The notes beneath the pieces are model-generated. The model did not search any database. It was given only the letters and a program-made list of their open reading frames with translations, and was not told the DNA's origin. The position numbers and the translations under genes were made by a program. A stretch of 64,000 nucleotides of DNA from an uncultured Bacteroidota bacterium (lineage in GTDB: Bacteria; Bacteroidota; Bacteroidia; Flavobacteriales; Flavobacteriaceae): the NCBI GenBank assembly GCA_902520835.1, contig CABYPD010000003.1:38759-102758 (forward strand), given 5' to 3'. Below are positions 31,868-41,682 of the stretch, one piece after another. Each line of letters opens with the position of its first letter. Within the stretch, counting starts at the first letter, position 1.

Positions 31868-33433
31868 TTAGAATTCAGACTTTTCGTGAAAAACTACTCC
31901 TTCATACTTGTGTTTAGTATTAATTAATGTGAATTCACTGTCTGCTAAAAAAACCATCTTATTATCCTTGTCATCAGCAATAAATTTACTTTTGTAGTTT
32001 ATCATTTCCTTGAGTTGTTTATTATTAGAATTAACTATATCAATCCAACATGCTTTTCTAATATTTACGTTTTCATAACTACACTTAGCACCGTATTCAT
32101 GTTCTAATCTGTATTTAATAACATCAAATTGTAACATACCTACTGTTCCAATAATTTTTCTTCCGTTCAATTTTAAAGTAAATAATTGAGCAACACCTTC
32201 ATCCATTAATTGTTTTATTCCTTTAGATAATTGTTTAGTTTTTAATGGATCATTATTGATTATGTATTTAAAATGCTCAGGTGAAAAGCTTGGAATTCCT
32301 ATAAACTCTATTTCCTCACCCTCAGAGAATGAATCACCAATTTTAAAATTACCTGTATCGTGTACTCCTATGATATCACCTGGATAAGATTTCTCAATAA
32401 TTTCTTTTTTGTCTGCAAAAAAAGAATTTGGACTACTAAATCTTATTTTCTTTTTTCCTCTTACATGGTAATACATACTGTTTCTTTTAAACTCACCCGA
32501 AACAATTTTAATAAAAGATAATCTATCTCTGTGTTTAGGATCCATATTAGCGTGAATTTTAAATATAAAACCCGTAAATTTTTCTTCATTAGGATGTACT
32601 ATTCTATTTTTAGATTCTTTCTTTCCAGGGGGTGGAGCATATTTTGCAAAATATTCTAACATTAAATTAACACCAGAATTATGCAAAGCTGAACCAAAAA
32701 AAACAGGTTGAATTTCACAATTTAAGTATTTCTCATATTCAAATTTTGGATATATAGCTTCTATAAGTTCTAAATCTTCAATTAATGATTTGCGGATATT
32801 ATTATTAATTTTTGAATAATCATTAATCACAGATTTATATTCATATTTAGATTTATCATCATCATTAAACTGAACTTCAGATTTAATTAAATCTATTATT
32901 CCAGTATAATCGTAACCAATTCCAATTGGAAATGATATAGGTGATATATTAAACCCAAGTTTTTTTTCTAATTCATCCATTAAATCAAATGCATCTTTTC
33001 CTTCCCTATCACATTTATTTATAAAAATCATTATTGGAATTTTTCTCATTTTACAAACTTTTACAAGTTTTTCAGTTTGTTCCTCAACCCCTTTAGCAAC
33101 ATCAATTACAACAATTACACTATCTACTGCGGTCAAAGTTCTATATGTATCCTCAGCAAAATCTTTGTGTCCAGGTGTATCAAGAATATTAATTTTTTTA
33201 TCTAAATAATTAAATGACAGTACTGATGTTGAAACTGATATTCCTCTTTGTTTTTCAATTTCCATGAAGTCACTAGTTGCAGCCTTTTTAATTTTATTTG
33301 ATTTAACAGCACCTGCTTCATTAATAGCTCCGCCATACAATAATAGTTTTTCAGTTAAGGTAGTTTTACCCGCATCTGGATGTGAAATTATTCCAAAAGT
33401 TCTTCTAAGGTTTATGTTTATATTTAAATTCAT
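31868..33433 (-). CDS. prfC: peptide chain release factor 3
   Basis: FGIISHPDAGKTTLTEKLLLYGGAI, NILDTPGHKDFAEDTYRTLTAVDS. Confidence 0.97.
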   Translation of the reverse strand: MNLNININLRRTFGIISHPDAGKTTLTEKLLLYGGAINEAGAVKSNKIKKAATSDFMEIEKQRGISVSTSVLSFNYLDKKINILDTPGHKDFAEDTYRTLTAVDSVIVVIDVAKGVEEQTEKLVKVCKMRKIPIMIFINKCDREGKDAFDLMDELEKKLGFNISPISFPIGIGYDYTGIIDLIKSEVQFNDDDKSKYEYKSVINDYSKINNNIRKSLIEDLELIEAIYPKFEYEKYLNCEIQPVFFGSALHNSGVNLMLEYFAKYAPPPGKKESKNRIVHPNEEKFTGFIFKIHANMDPKHRDRLSFIKIVSGEFKRNSMYYHVRGKKKIRFSSPNSFFADKKEIIEKSYPGDIIGVHDTGNFKIGDSFSEGEEIEFIGIPSFSPEHFKYIINNDPLKTKQLSKGIKQLMDEGVAQLFTLKLNGRKIIGTVGMLQFDVIKYRLEHEYGAKCSYENVNIRKACWIDIVNSNNKQLKEMINYKSKFIADDKDNKMVFLADSEFTLINTKHKYEGVVFHEKSEF

Positions 33434-33499
33434 AAAAGAGAAGTAAAAATAGTATCTTATTTCTATGTAGGATTGGTAATTAAATTAAATTTGTTAACG

Positions 33500-34033
33500 A
33501 TGACAAACAAGGTAATTTTAGTTGATAAAGAAAATAACAAAATTGGTACTGAAGAAAAAATTCAAGCTCATTTAAAAAGTCTTTTACATAGAGCTTTTTC
33601 AGTATTTATTTTTAACGATAATAAAGAAATTTTACTTCAAAAAAGAGCAGAAAATAAATATCATTCTAGTTCATTATGGACCAATACTTGCTGTAGTCAC
33701 CCGTATGATGGTTTATCAACACTTGAATGCGCTGAAATTAGACTAGTAGAAGAGATGGGAATTAAAACAAAACTTAAAGAGATATTTTCTTTTATTTATA
33801 AAGAATCCTTTCAAAATGGTCTCACCGAATATGAATACGATCATGTTTTTTTTGGTAATTACTCATCAGATCCAATTCTAAACCCTGAAGAAGCATCTGA
33901 CTTTAAGTGGATAAAAATAAATGATCTAAAAAATGATATTGAAAAAAATCCAAATAGATATACTGCTTGGTTAAAAATTATGTTTACTAATTATTTTAAA
34001 TTTTTTGAATCTTATGAAAATAACAATATGTAG
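33500..34033 (+). CDS. idi: isopentenyl-diphosphate delta-isomerase type 1; start revised from 33473
   Basis: LHRAFSVFIFNDNKEILLQKRAENKYHSSSLWTNTCCSHP. Confidence 0.96.
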   Translation: MTNKVILVDKENNKIGTEEKIQAHLKSLLHRAFSVFIFNDNKEILLQKRAENKYHSSSLWTNTCCSHPYDGLSTLECAEIRLVEEMGIKTKLKEIFSFIYKESFQNGLTEYEYDHVFFGNYSSDPILNPEEASDFKWIKINDLKNDIEKNPNRYTAWLKIMFTNYFKFFESYENNNM

Positions 34034-34421
34034 AAGAAGTCATTTCAATGCAGCCCATAAGCTATATAATAAATCTTGGTCAAAAGAAAAGAATCTTGAA
34101 GTTTTTGGTAAATGTAGTTATGAAAATTATCACGGACATAACTATGAATTAATTGTAAAACTTTATGGAGAAATCAATGAAGAAACAGGGATGGTTATGG
34201 ACTTAAGTGATCTTAAAAAGATAATTAAGCAAGAGGTTGAAGATAAACTCGATCATAAAAATATTAATCTTGATATTGATTATTTTCATGATAAAATTCC
34301 TTCAACAGAAAATCTAGCAATATATATTTGGAATAGGCTAAATAATGCTATCAAAATCGATTGTAAACTAACAGTTATTCTATACGAAACACATAGAAAT
34401 TATGTTGAGTATTCTGGATAG
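34014..34421 (+). CDS. 6-carboxytetrahydropterin synthase / PTPS family; start revised from 34005
   Basis: SHFNAAHKL, CSYENYHGHNYEL zinc/catalytic motif, MVMDLSDLKKII, DHKNIN. Confidence 0.92.
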   Translation: MKITICRRSHFNAAHKLYNKSWSKEKNLEVFGKCSYENYHGHNYELIVKLYGEINEETGMVMDLSDLKKIIKQEVEDKLDHKNINLDIDYFHDKIPSTENLAIYIWNRLNNAIKIDCKLTVILYETHRNYVEYSG

Positions 34422-34423
34422 TC

Positions 34424-35101
34424 TTATAATAATGATTTTAAAATCAAGGAATATTTAGACTTCAATACTTTATCACTGAGAGATTTATAAACTGTATCAA
34501 GAATTTTTTTTGAGTCTTTCAGATCAGTTATCGCTAGGTAAGGTGAAATCTCATAATTTTTGTTTCTTATTACATAATTAGCATTGTGTAAAAATTGTCT
34601 TTTATTGAGTTTAAGCAGTAAATCATCAATAATTATTACACTGTCATTTTCTTGACTTTTTCTTTTTTCAAAAGATTTTTTGATCAAATCAACTTTTTCG
34701 TCATTAAATCTTTTATTTAATTTCAAATAATTTCTGTAGATAGAGTCATTTTTTGATCCTGTAACTTTTAATTCGTATCCGTATTTTTCAAGTGAAGTAA
34801 CTAATTTTATTTGACCTTTTTCAGCAAAAAATGATAATGATAATGGTTCGTAAGATTCATTTGTAAATAAATTTAAAAAAAGAAATTGTGGTTCATTCAA
34901 CTCATTTTTAAATACTATATTTTTTTGCCCGTTAACATTGAATGAATCGATAGGTTGAAATATACTATCATTAAGTTTAGTCAGAACAAGTTTACCCTTT
35001 TTGAGATCCTTTATTTTTACATCCAGTATAAGTTCATTGCTATTTGAACATGATGCTAAAATAAGTGCAAGTAATAAAGCTTTGATTTTCATTGTTGACA
35101 A
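34424..35101 (-). CDS. DUF4369-type lipoprotein lacking a thioredoxin domain
   Basis: Lipobox MKIKALLLALILASCSN; DUF4369-like N-terminus (KGKLVLTKLNDSIFQPIDSFNVNG). Confidence 0.7.
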   Translation of the reverse strand: MSTMKIKALLLALILASCSNSNELILDVKIKDLKKGKLVLTKLNDSIFQPIDSFNVNGQKNIVFKNELNEPQFLFLNLFTNESYEPLSLSFFAEKGQIKLVTSLEKYGYELKVTGSKNDSIYRNYLKLNKRFNDEKVDLIKKSFEKRKSQENDSVIIIDDLLLKLNKRQFLHNANYVIRNKNYEISPYLAITDLKDSKKILDTVYKSLSDKVLKSKYSLILKSLL

Positions 35102-35115
35102 AACTATAAAAAAAA

Positions 35116-36990
35116 CTACTTTATTAAATCAAAACTACGTTTAATAAAATCTGTTAAATCTTCACCTTTTAAAAGATTTTGTGAAAGTTTAGCCAAATCC
35201 ATAGACTGTTTTATTAAACGCTCTCTTTTGTTTTTGGTTTTGATACTTAAAATATTTGAAATCAAATTACTATTTGTGTTAACAACAACATTGTAAATTT
35301 CAGGCATATTTCCGAACATACCTCCACCACCATTTGCTTGCATATCTTTCATCCTTCTCATAAATTCTGGTTGTGTAATCATAAATGGAATTGTATCACT
35401 ATCTAAAGCTTCTAGTTGTAAGGTAAATTTTTCTTTAGGAATTATTTCTTCTAGATAGCCTTTTAGTTTATCTTTTTGTTTATCATCAAGCTTTGAAATA
35501 CTTTTCTCGTCTTTTTTTATAAGATTTTCTAGAGTGTCAGAATCAACTCTAGAAAATGAAATATTTTTTTCATTTGACTCTAATTTTTGAATAAGATGAC
35601 TGATTATTGGTGAGTCCAGTAATAAAACTTTATAACCTTTGCCTTTAGCTAGTTTTATATATGAATCTTGTTCCTTTAAATCAGTAGCATACAATATTAT
35701 GGTTTTATCTTCTTTATCAGTTTGATTTTCTTTAATCTCATTAATTAATTCATCAAATGTGAAATATTCATTGTCAGTTGAGGGATAAAGAGCGAAGCTT
35801 TTTGCTTTTTCATAGAATTTTTCTTCGCTTAACATTCCATATTCAATGATTACCTTTATGTCATTCCATTTTTCCTGAAACTTATCTCTTTCTTTCTTGA
35901 ATATAGAATTAAGCTTATCAGCTACTTTTCTTGTTATGTAGTTTGTTATTTTTTTAACCGCAGAATCAACCTGTAAATAACTTCTTGAAACATTTAGAGG
36001 GATATCAGGTGAATCTATAACACCTCTAAGCAATGTTAAAAATTCAGGGACTATTCCTTCTACATTATCTGTTACAAATACTTGATTTTGATATAATTGT
36101 ATTTTATCTTTTTGAAGATTAATATCATTTGATATTTTAGGAAAATAAAGAATACCAGTTAAGTTAAAGGGATAGTCAACATTTAAATGAATATTGAATA
36201 ATGGATCTTCAAAATTCATAGGGTAAAGCTCTTTATAAAAATCTTTATAATTCTGCTCATCTAAATCTTTTGGTTGTTTGGTCCAAGCAGGTTCAGTAAT
36301 ATTGATGATATCATCCACAATTTCTTTTTCTTCTTTCTTGTCATCATCACTACCAGTATCTTTTACAATTTCTTTTGTTCCAAATTTTATCGGAACTGGC
36401 ATGAATCTGTTATATTTTCTTAAAAGATCTCTAATTTTACTTTCTTCTAGATAGTCTTTGGAATCTTTTGAAATACTTAAAATTATTTCAGTGCCTCTTT
36501 CTTTTTTATCATGCTTATTAAGAGTGAATTCAGGTGATCCATCACATGACCAGTGAACGGCAGATTCATCTTTATACGATTTAGTTATAATTTCTACCTT
36601 ATCAGAAACCATAAATGCAGAGTAAAACCCTAAGCCAAAATGACCAATTATACCACTGTCTTTAGCAGAGTCTTTATACTTTTCAAGAAACTCTTCAGCA
36701 CCAGAAAAGGCAACTTCATTTATGTATTTTTTAATTTCATCTTGTGTCATTCCGACACCTTGATCAATTATGTGTAGTTTTTTATTTTTTTTATCAACTT
36801 TAACCTCAATAATAGGATTTTCAATATCAATTTTAGCTTCCCCAATATTTGATAAGTGTTTAAGTTTTGTTGTTGCATCTGTTGCATTTGAAATAAGTTC
36901 TCTTAAGAAAATTTCTTGATCACTATATAAAAATTTTTTTATTAGTGGGAATATATTTTCGACTGAAACATTTATTTTTCCTTTACTCAT
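35116..36990 (-). CDS. htpG: molecular chaperone HtpG (Hsp90)
   Basis: FLRELISNATDATTKLKHLS, GQFG-equivalent IGHFGLGFYSAFMVSDKVEI. Confidence 0.98.
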   Translation of the reverse strand: MSKGKINVSVENIFPLIKKFLYSDQEIFLRELISNATDATTKLKHLSNIGEAKIDIENPIIEVKVDKKNKKLHIIDQGVGMTQDEIKKYINEVAFSGAEEFLEKYKDSAKDSGIIGHFGLGFYSAFMVSDKVEIITKSYKDESAVHWSCDGSPEFTLNKHDKKERGTEIILSISKDSKDYLEESKIRDLLRKYNRFMPVPIKFGTKEIVKDTGSDDDKKEEKEIVDDIINITEPAWTKQPKDLDEQNYKDFYKELYPMNFEDPLFNIHLNVDYPFNLTGILYFPKISNDINLQKDKIQLYQNQVFVTDNVEGIVPEFLTLLRGVIDSPDIPLNVSRSYLQVDSAVKKITNYITRKVADKLNSIFKKERDKFQEKWNDIKVIIEYGMLSEEKFYEKAKSFALYPSTDNEYFTFDELINEIKENQTDKEDKTIILYATDLKEQDSYIKLAKGKGYKVLLLDSPIISHLIQKLESNEKNISFSRVDSDTLENLIKKDEKSISKLDDKQKDKLKGYLEEIIPKEKFTLQLEALDSDTIPFMITQPEFMRRMKDMQANGGGGMFGNMPEIYNVVVNTNSNLISNILSIKTKNKRERLIKQSMDLAKLSQNLLKGEDLTDFIKRSFDLIK

Positions 36991-37000
36991 GATTTATTTT

Positions 37001-37138
37001 TTAAATTGTTCTATATCTTCTAAAATCATTAAACTTTATTCTTTTAGAGTTCCCTAAATATAATGTAGATTTCACTCTAGAGTTAAATTCATTTCTTAAA
37101 GAATTTAACTGGATATTTCCGTTGTCTTGCTTATTCAT
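37001..37138 (-). CDS. hypothetical basic small protein (45 aa)
   Basis: ATG at 37138: MNKQDNGNIQLNSLRNEFNSRVKSTLYLGNSKRIKFNDFRRYRTI*, ending 10 nt before the htpG ATG. Below the track cutoff. Confidence 0.5.
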   Translation of the reverse strand: MNKQDNGNIQLNSLRNEFNSRVKSTLYLGNSKRIKFNDFRRYRTI

Positions 37139-37219
37139 ATTATCTTTTATTCAAATCATATACCAAATAAAAACTAATGACAAAATGACATTTTTGTTAT
37201 ATTGCAATAAACTGACTTT

Positions 37220-38230
37220 ATGTATAATTCTAAAATTTCTGGACTTGGCTTTTACTTACCAGAAAATATAGTTACCAATGATGACTTATCAAAAATGATG
37301 GATACAAGTGATGAGTGGATAAGAGAACGAACTGGAATAAAAGAGAGAAGATGGATTGACCGTACATCTAAAGACACAACATCAGTTATGGGGGTTAAAG
37401 CTGCAAAGATGGCAATTAGTGATGCCAATTTAACAAAAGATGATATTGATTTTATAATTTTTGCAACTCTAAGTCCAGATTATTTTTTCCCAGGTGCTGG
37501 TGTAATGGTACAAGACATGATGGATATGAATACAGTTGGAGCTTTAGATGTAAGAAATCAATGCTCTGGATTTATTTATGCTCTTTCAACTGCTGATCAA
37601 TTTGTAAAAACAGGAATGTATAAAAACATTTTAGTAATTGGTTCAGAAACCCACAGTCCTGGACTTGATAAAACTACAAGAGGAAGAGGAGTTTCAGTAA
37701 TTTTTGGTGATGGGGCTGGAGCGGTAGTAGTTTCACGAGAAGAAGATAATTCAAAAGGAATACTTTCAACTCATTTACATTCTCAAGGAGAACATGCTAA
37801 AGAATTATCAGTAATCTCACCAGGTCTCGGAACTAGATGGGTGTCTGATATAATAAAAGATAATGATCCAAATGAAGAAAGTTATTTACCATACATGAAT
37901 GGTCAGTTTGTTTTTAAAAATGCAGTTGTCAGATTTTCGGAAGTAATTAATGAAGCTTTAGAAAAGAATAATTTAAAAAAAGATGATATTAAATTATTAA
38001 TACCTCACCAAGCAAATTTAAGAATTGCCCAATTTATCCAGAAAAAATTTAAACTTGAAGATAACCAAGTGTTTAATAATATTTCTAAGTATGGTAATAC
38101 AACTGCAGCTTCAATACCAATAGCCCTAGCTGAAGCTCACAAAGCCAATTTAGTTCAGAAAAATGACATAATTGTTTTAGCAGCTTTTGGTAGTGGATTT
38201 ACGTGGGGAAGTGCTTTAATTAGATGGTGA
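37220..38230 (+). CDS. fabH: 3-oxoacyl-ACP synthase III
   Basis: TSDEWIRERTGIKERRW, DVRNQCSGFIYALSTADQ, LLIPHQANLRI, FNNISKYGNTTAASIPIAL. Confidence 0.95.
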   Translation: MYNSKISGLGFYLPENIVTNDDLSKMMDTSDEWIRERTGIKERRWIDRTSKDTTSVMGVKAAKMAISDANLTKDDIDFIIFATLSPDYFFPGAGVMVQDMMDMNTVGALDVRNQCSGFIYALSTADQFVKTGMYKNILVIGSETHSPGLDKTTRGRGVSVIFGDGAGAVVVSREEDNSKGILSTHLHSQGEHAKELSVISPGLGTRWVSDIIKDNDPNEESYLPYMNGQFVFKNAVVRFSEVINEALEKNNLKKDDIKLLIPHQANLRIAQFIQKKFKLEDNQVFNNISKYGNTTAASIPIALAEAHKANLVQKNDIIVLAAFGSGFTWGSALIRW

Positions 38231-39682
38231 TTTTCTAATTAAAAATAGACCTATAAATGTTATTAAACCATTCAGAGGAAGTAATTCATAACCAATAACA
38301 TAACCACCAATATATTCAGATGGTATTCTTCCAATAAACATTACAATAATCACTGAAATTATACATACAGCTAAACTTAATTTATCATTGATTTTATATT
38401 TAGTAAAAATTCCAAACGCAAAAAGCCCCAATAATGGCCCGTACGTATATCCTGCTACAGTTAAAAGACCATCAATAACATTAGTATTAAGTAGGTTTTT
38501 ATAAAGTATAATTACTATTGCTAAAATTAAACTCATAGCAATGTGAGTTTTAATCCTAATATTTTTTTGTGTTTTATCATCTTTTTTAGAAATGTCAAGA
38601 AAATCTACACAAAAAGATGTTGTTAAAGATGTTAAAGCACTGTCAGCACTACTGTATGCAGCAGCAATTAGTCCCAAAAGAAATACTATTCCCATTGTAA
38701 GGCCTAAATCAGAGTTTAATGCTATTTCAGGAAATAAAAGATCTGTATTTTCACTACCATTTAAAAAAGGTGTTGAAATATCGGTTTGACTTGAATAAAT
38801 AAATAATAAACTACCTAAAACTAAAAAAACTAATGTCACCAGTACTAATATGAAACTAAAAACTACCATATTTTTTTTTGCTTCAGCTAGTGATTTACAA
38901 GTTAAATTTTTTTGCATCATATCCTGATCAAGACCAGTCATACAAATAGTGATAAACATTCCTCCAATAAATGACTTAATAAAATGATTTCTTTCAAGTA
39001 TATTATCAAAAACAAATACTTTAGAATATTCTGAAAATTCTTTAGACCCAATAAAATCTGCAAAAGACCAATTAATATTCTTGTTTATTAGATATATCGA
39101 AAGGAAAACTGAAAGAATCATTAAAAATGTTTGTAAAGTATCAGTCCAAACAACAGTTTTAATCCCTCCTCTAAAAGTATAAATCCAAATTAAAAAAATA
39201 GATAAGCATACTGTAATTTCAAATGGGATATTCCATGAATCGAATACAAATGTTTGCAAAACTATGGCTACAAGATAAAGTCTAAAAGCAGCTCCAAGAA
39301 TTCTAGATATAAAGAAGAATAAAGCTCCGGATTTGTGGGACACAAAACCTAATCTGTCCCCAAGATACTCGTAAATTGATGTGACATTATTTCTGTAATA
39401 TATAGGTAAAAGCACGAAAGCAACTATTATATATCCAAATAAATAACCTAAAACAACCTGAAAATATGTAAAGTTTGAAATTCCTACATCTCCAGGAACT
39501 GAAATAAATGTTATTCCAGAAAGTGATGCTCCAATCATTCCAAATGCAACAACATACCAAGGTGACTCTTTATCCCCAGTAAAAAATGTTGAATTATTTT
39601 CTTTACCCTTAGTTAGATTTGAAATGAAAAAAAGAATTAAAAAGTAAGCTGCAATTACAAAAAAAATTAAGGATTCTGACAT
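38216..39682 (-). CDS. sodium:solute symporter family protein
   Basis: SSS-family topology; MIGASLSGITFISVPGDVG, TGLDQDMMQKNLTCKSLAEAKK. Confidence 0.93.
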   Translation of the reverse strand: MSESLIFFVIAAYFLILFFISNLTKGKENNSTFFTGDKESPWYVVAFGMIGASLSGITFISVPGDVGISNFTYFQVVLGYLFGYIIVAFVLLPIYYRNNVTSIYEYLGDRLGFVSHKSGALFFFISRILGAAFRLYLVAIVLQTFVFDSWNIPFEITVCLSIFLIWIYTFRGGIKTVVWTDTLQTFLMILSVFLSIYLINKNINWSFADFIGSKEFSEYSKVFVFDNILERNHFIKSFIGGMFITICMTGLDQDMMQKNLTCKSLAEAKKNMVVFSFILVLVTLVFLVLGSLLFIYSSQTDISTPFLNGSENTDLLFPEIALNSDLGLTMGIVFLLGLIAAAYSSADSALTSLTTSFCVDFLDISKKDDKTQKNIRIKTHIAMSLILAIVIILYKNLLNTNVIDGLLTVAGYTYGPLLGLFAFGIFTKYKINDKLSLAVCIISVIIVMFIGRIPSEYIGGYVIGYELLPLNGLITFIGLFLIRKSPSN

Positions 39683-39699
39683 CTTTATAGTAAAGAACT

Positions 39700-39707
39700 C
39701 AAATATA
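39700..39707 (-). promoter_or_regulatory. Candidate -7 box TATATTTG for the sodium:solute symporter
   Basis: TAnnTTTG match 17 nt upstream of the start codon. Confidence 0.5.
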
Positions 39708-39748
39708 ATAATTTATGATGCTATCTTAGCGAATAGTTAAAAGGTAAA

Positions 39749-40366
39749 ATGAATATTCCTTCAAAAATTTTAGAAAATGCAGTGTATGAAATTTCAAGAT
39801 TGCCTGGAATAGGAAAAAGCACTGCTTTAAGATTAGCTCTACACTTGATAAAGTCAGATTCTAGTGAAATAAATGATTTAATAAATTCTTTAAAAGCATT
39901 GCACGAAAATTTAAAATCATGTAAAAATTGCCATAACCTATCTGATTCTGAAGTGTGTGATATTTGTAACAGCAGTTTAAGAGATGATTCATTAATATGT
40001 GTTGTGGAAGATATAAGAGACATAATGGCTATTGAAAACACTGGCCAGTTTAATGGATTGTATCATGTATTAAATGGAAAAATATCACCAATTGAAGGAG
40101 TAGGTCCAAGTCAACTAACAATACAGGAATTAATTGATAGAATTAATAACAATAAAATAAGAGAAGTGATATTTGCATTAAGCGCTACAATGGAAGGTGA
40201 TACTACTAGTTTCTATATCTATAAAAAGATAAGTAATGATAGTATTAAATTTTCATCTATAGCCAGAGGTGTTTCTGTAGGTGATAATCTTGAATATACC
40301 GATGAAATTACTCTAGGAAGAAGTATTTTAAAAAGAGTTCCTTATGAACAATCAACTAAAGAATAA
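39749..40366 (+). CDS. recR: recombination mediator RecR
   Basis: SRLPGIGKSTALRLALHLI, CKNCHNLSDSEVCDICNS zinc finger, Toprim VVEDIRDIMAIENTG. Confidence 0.97.
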   Translation: MNIPSKILENAVYEISRLPGIGKSTALRLALHLIKSDSSEINDLINSLKALHENLKSCKNCHNLSDSEVCDICNSSLRDDSLICVVEDIRDIMAIENTGQFNGLYHVLNGKISPIEGVGPSQLTIQELIDRINNNKIREVIFALSATMEGDTTSFYIYKKISNDSIKFSSIARGVSVGDNLEYTDEITLGRSILKRVPYEQSTKE

Positions 40367-40402
40367 TTAACTTTTTATCCTATTATTTGATATTTTTGCG
40401 AT

Positions 40403-41674
40403 ATGTCTAAAACTAATAAATATGAGCTTACATTACCCAAAATGGGAGAAAGTGTTGAGGAAGCTACTATTGTTAATTGGCTTAAAAATGTTGGGGATGA
40501 TGTAAAAATTGATGATTTTATTGTTGAGATAGCAACTGATAAAGTTGATTCCGAAGTTCCAAGTGATGTTGATGGTAAAATTATTGAATTATGTTTTAAA
40601 GTAAATGACGTAGTAAAGGTAGGAGAGACTATTTGCATTATTGAGCTTAGTAAAGAGTCCAGTTCTGCAAAAACAATTGATATTATTGAAGAGATTCCTA
40701 ATATAGATTTGGTTTTGGATGATAAAAATGATGATAAAATTGAGACGAATGAAATTTTAAAACCTTCGAAAATTGAAAATGATATTTACATATCGCCATT
40801 GGTTAGAAGTATAGCTGAAAAAGAAAATATTAGTGAAAAAGAATTACTAAAAATTAGTGGTTCAGGCAAAGAAGGTAGAATTACTAAAAAAGATATATTA
40901 AAATATATTGAATCTAGTCACTCAATTTCAGAAAAATTTGAGATTGATAAAAATTATTCTGATAATCAATCAACAATAAGAGATTTAACAAGAATGGAAA
41001 AAATTCTTGCTGAACACATGGTTAATAGTAAAAAAACTTCCCCACATGTTCAATCTTTTATTGAGATTGATGTTACCAACCTTTGGGACTGGAGAGAAGG
41101 TGTTAAAAATGATTTCCAAAAGAAAGAAAATTATAAATTAACTCTAACACATGTTTTTGTTAAAATTGTCTCTGAAGTCCTAAGAGAATTTCCAATTCTT
41201 AATTCAAGTTTAAAAGATGATAAAGTTTTTATAAAGAGTGATATAAATATTGGAGTTGCAACAGCTCTTTCCGACGGTAATTTAATTGTACCTGTTCTTA
41301 AAAATTCAGATCAATTAAGTCTTATTGGTATTGTTAAAAAAACAAATGATTTAGTTCAAAGAGCTAGAAATAATAATTTAAATCCTGATGATGTAGTTGA
41401 TGGAACTTATACAATAACCAATGTGGGAGTATTTGATACTTTAGCAGGCATCCCAATAATTAATCAGCCACAAGTTGGAATTTTAGCAATTGGATCAATC
41501 TTAAAAAAACCATCCGTTATAGAGACTGAAAAAGGTGATTTTATTGGAATTCGTAGAAAAATGATTTTATGTCACAGTTATGATCACAGGATAATAAATG
41601 GAGCTACTGGTGGATTATTTATAAAAAGAATTAAAGATATTATAGAGGGTTGGAATCCTAAAACGCAAATTTAG
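40403..41674 (+). CDS. 2-oxo acid dehydrogenase E2 (dihydrolipoamide acyltransferase)
   Basis: Lipoyl domain VEIATDKVDSEVPS, peripheral subunit-binding domain, catalytic SYDHRIINGATGG. Confidence 0.95.
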   Translation: MSKTNKYELTLPKMGESVEEATIVNWLKNVGDDVKIDDFIVEIATDKVDSEVPSDVDGKIIELCFKVNDVVKVGETICIIELSKESSSAKTIDIIEEIPNIDLVLDDKNDDKIETNEILKPSKIENDIYISPLVRSIAEKENISEKELLKISGSGKEGRITKKDILKYIESSHSISEKFEIDKNYSDNQSTIRDLTRMEKILAEHMVNSKKTSPHVQSFIEIDVTNLWDWREGVKNDFQKKENYKLTLTHVFVKIVSEVLREFPILNSSLKDDKVFIKSDINIGVATALSDGNLIVPVLKNSDQLSLIGIVKKTNDLVQRARNNNLNPDDVVDGTYTITNVGVFDTLAGIPIINQPQVGILAIGSILKKPSVIETEKGDFIGIRRKMILCHSYDHRIINGATGGLFIKRIKDIIEGWNPKTQI

Positions 41675-41682
41675 TATAATTT

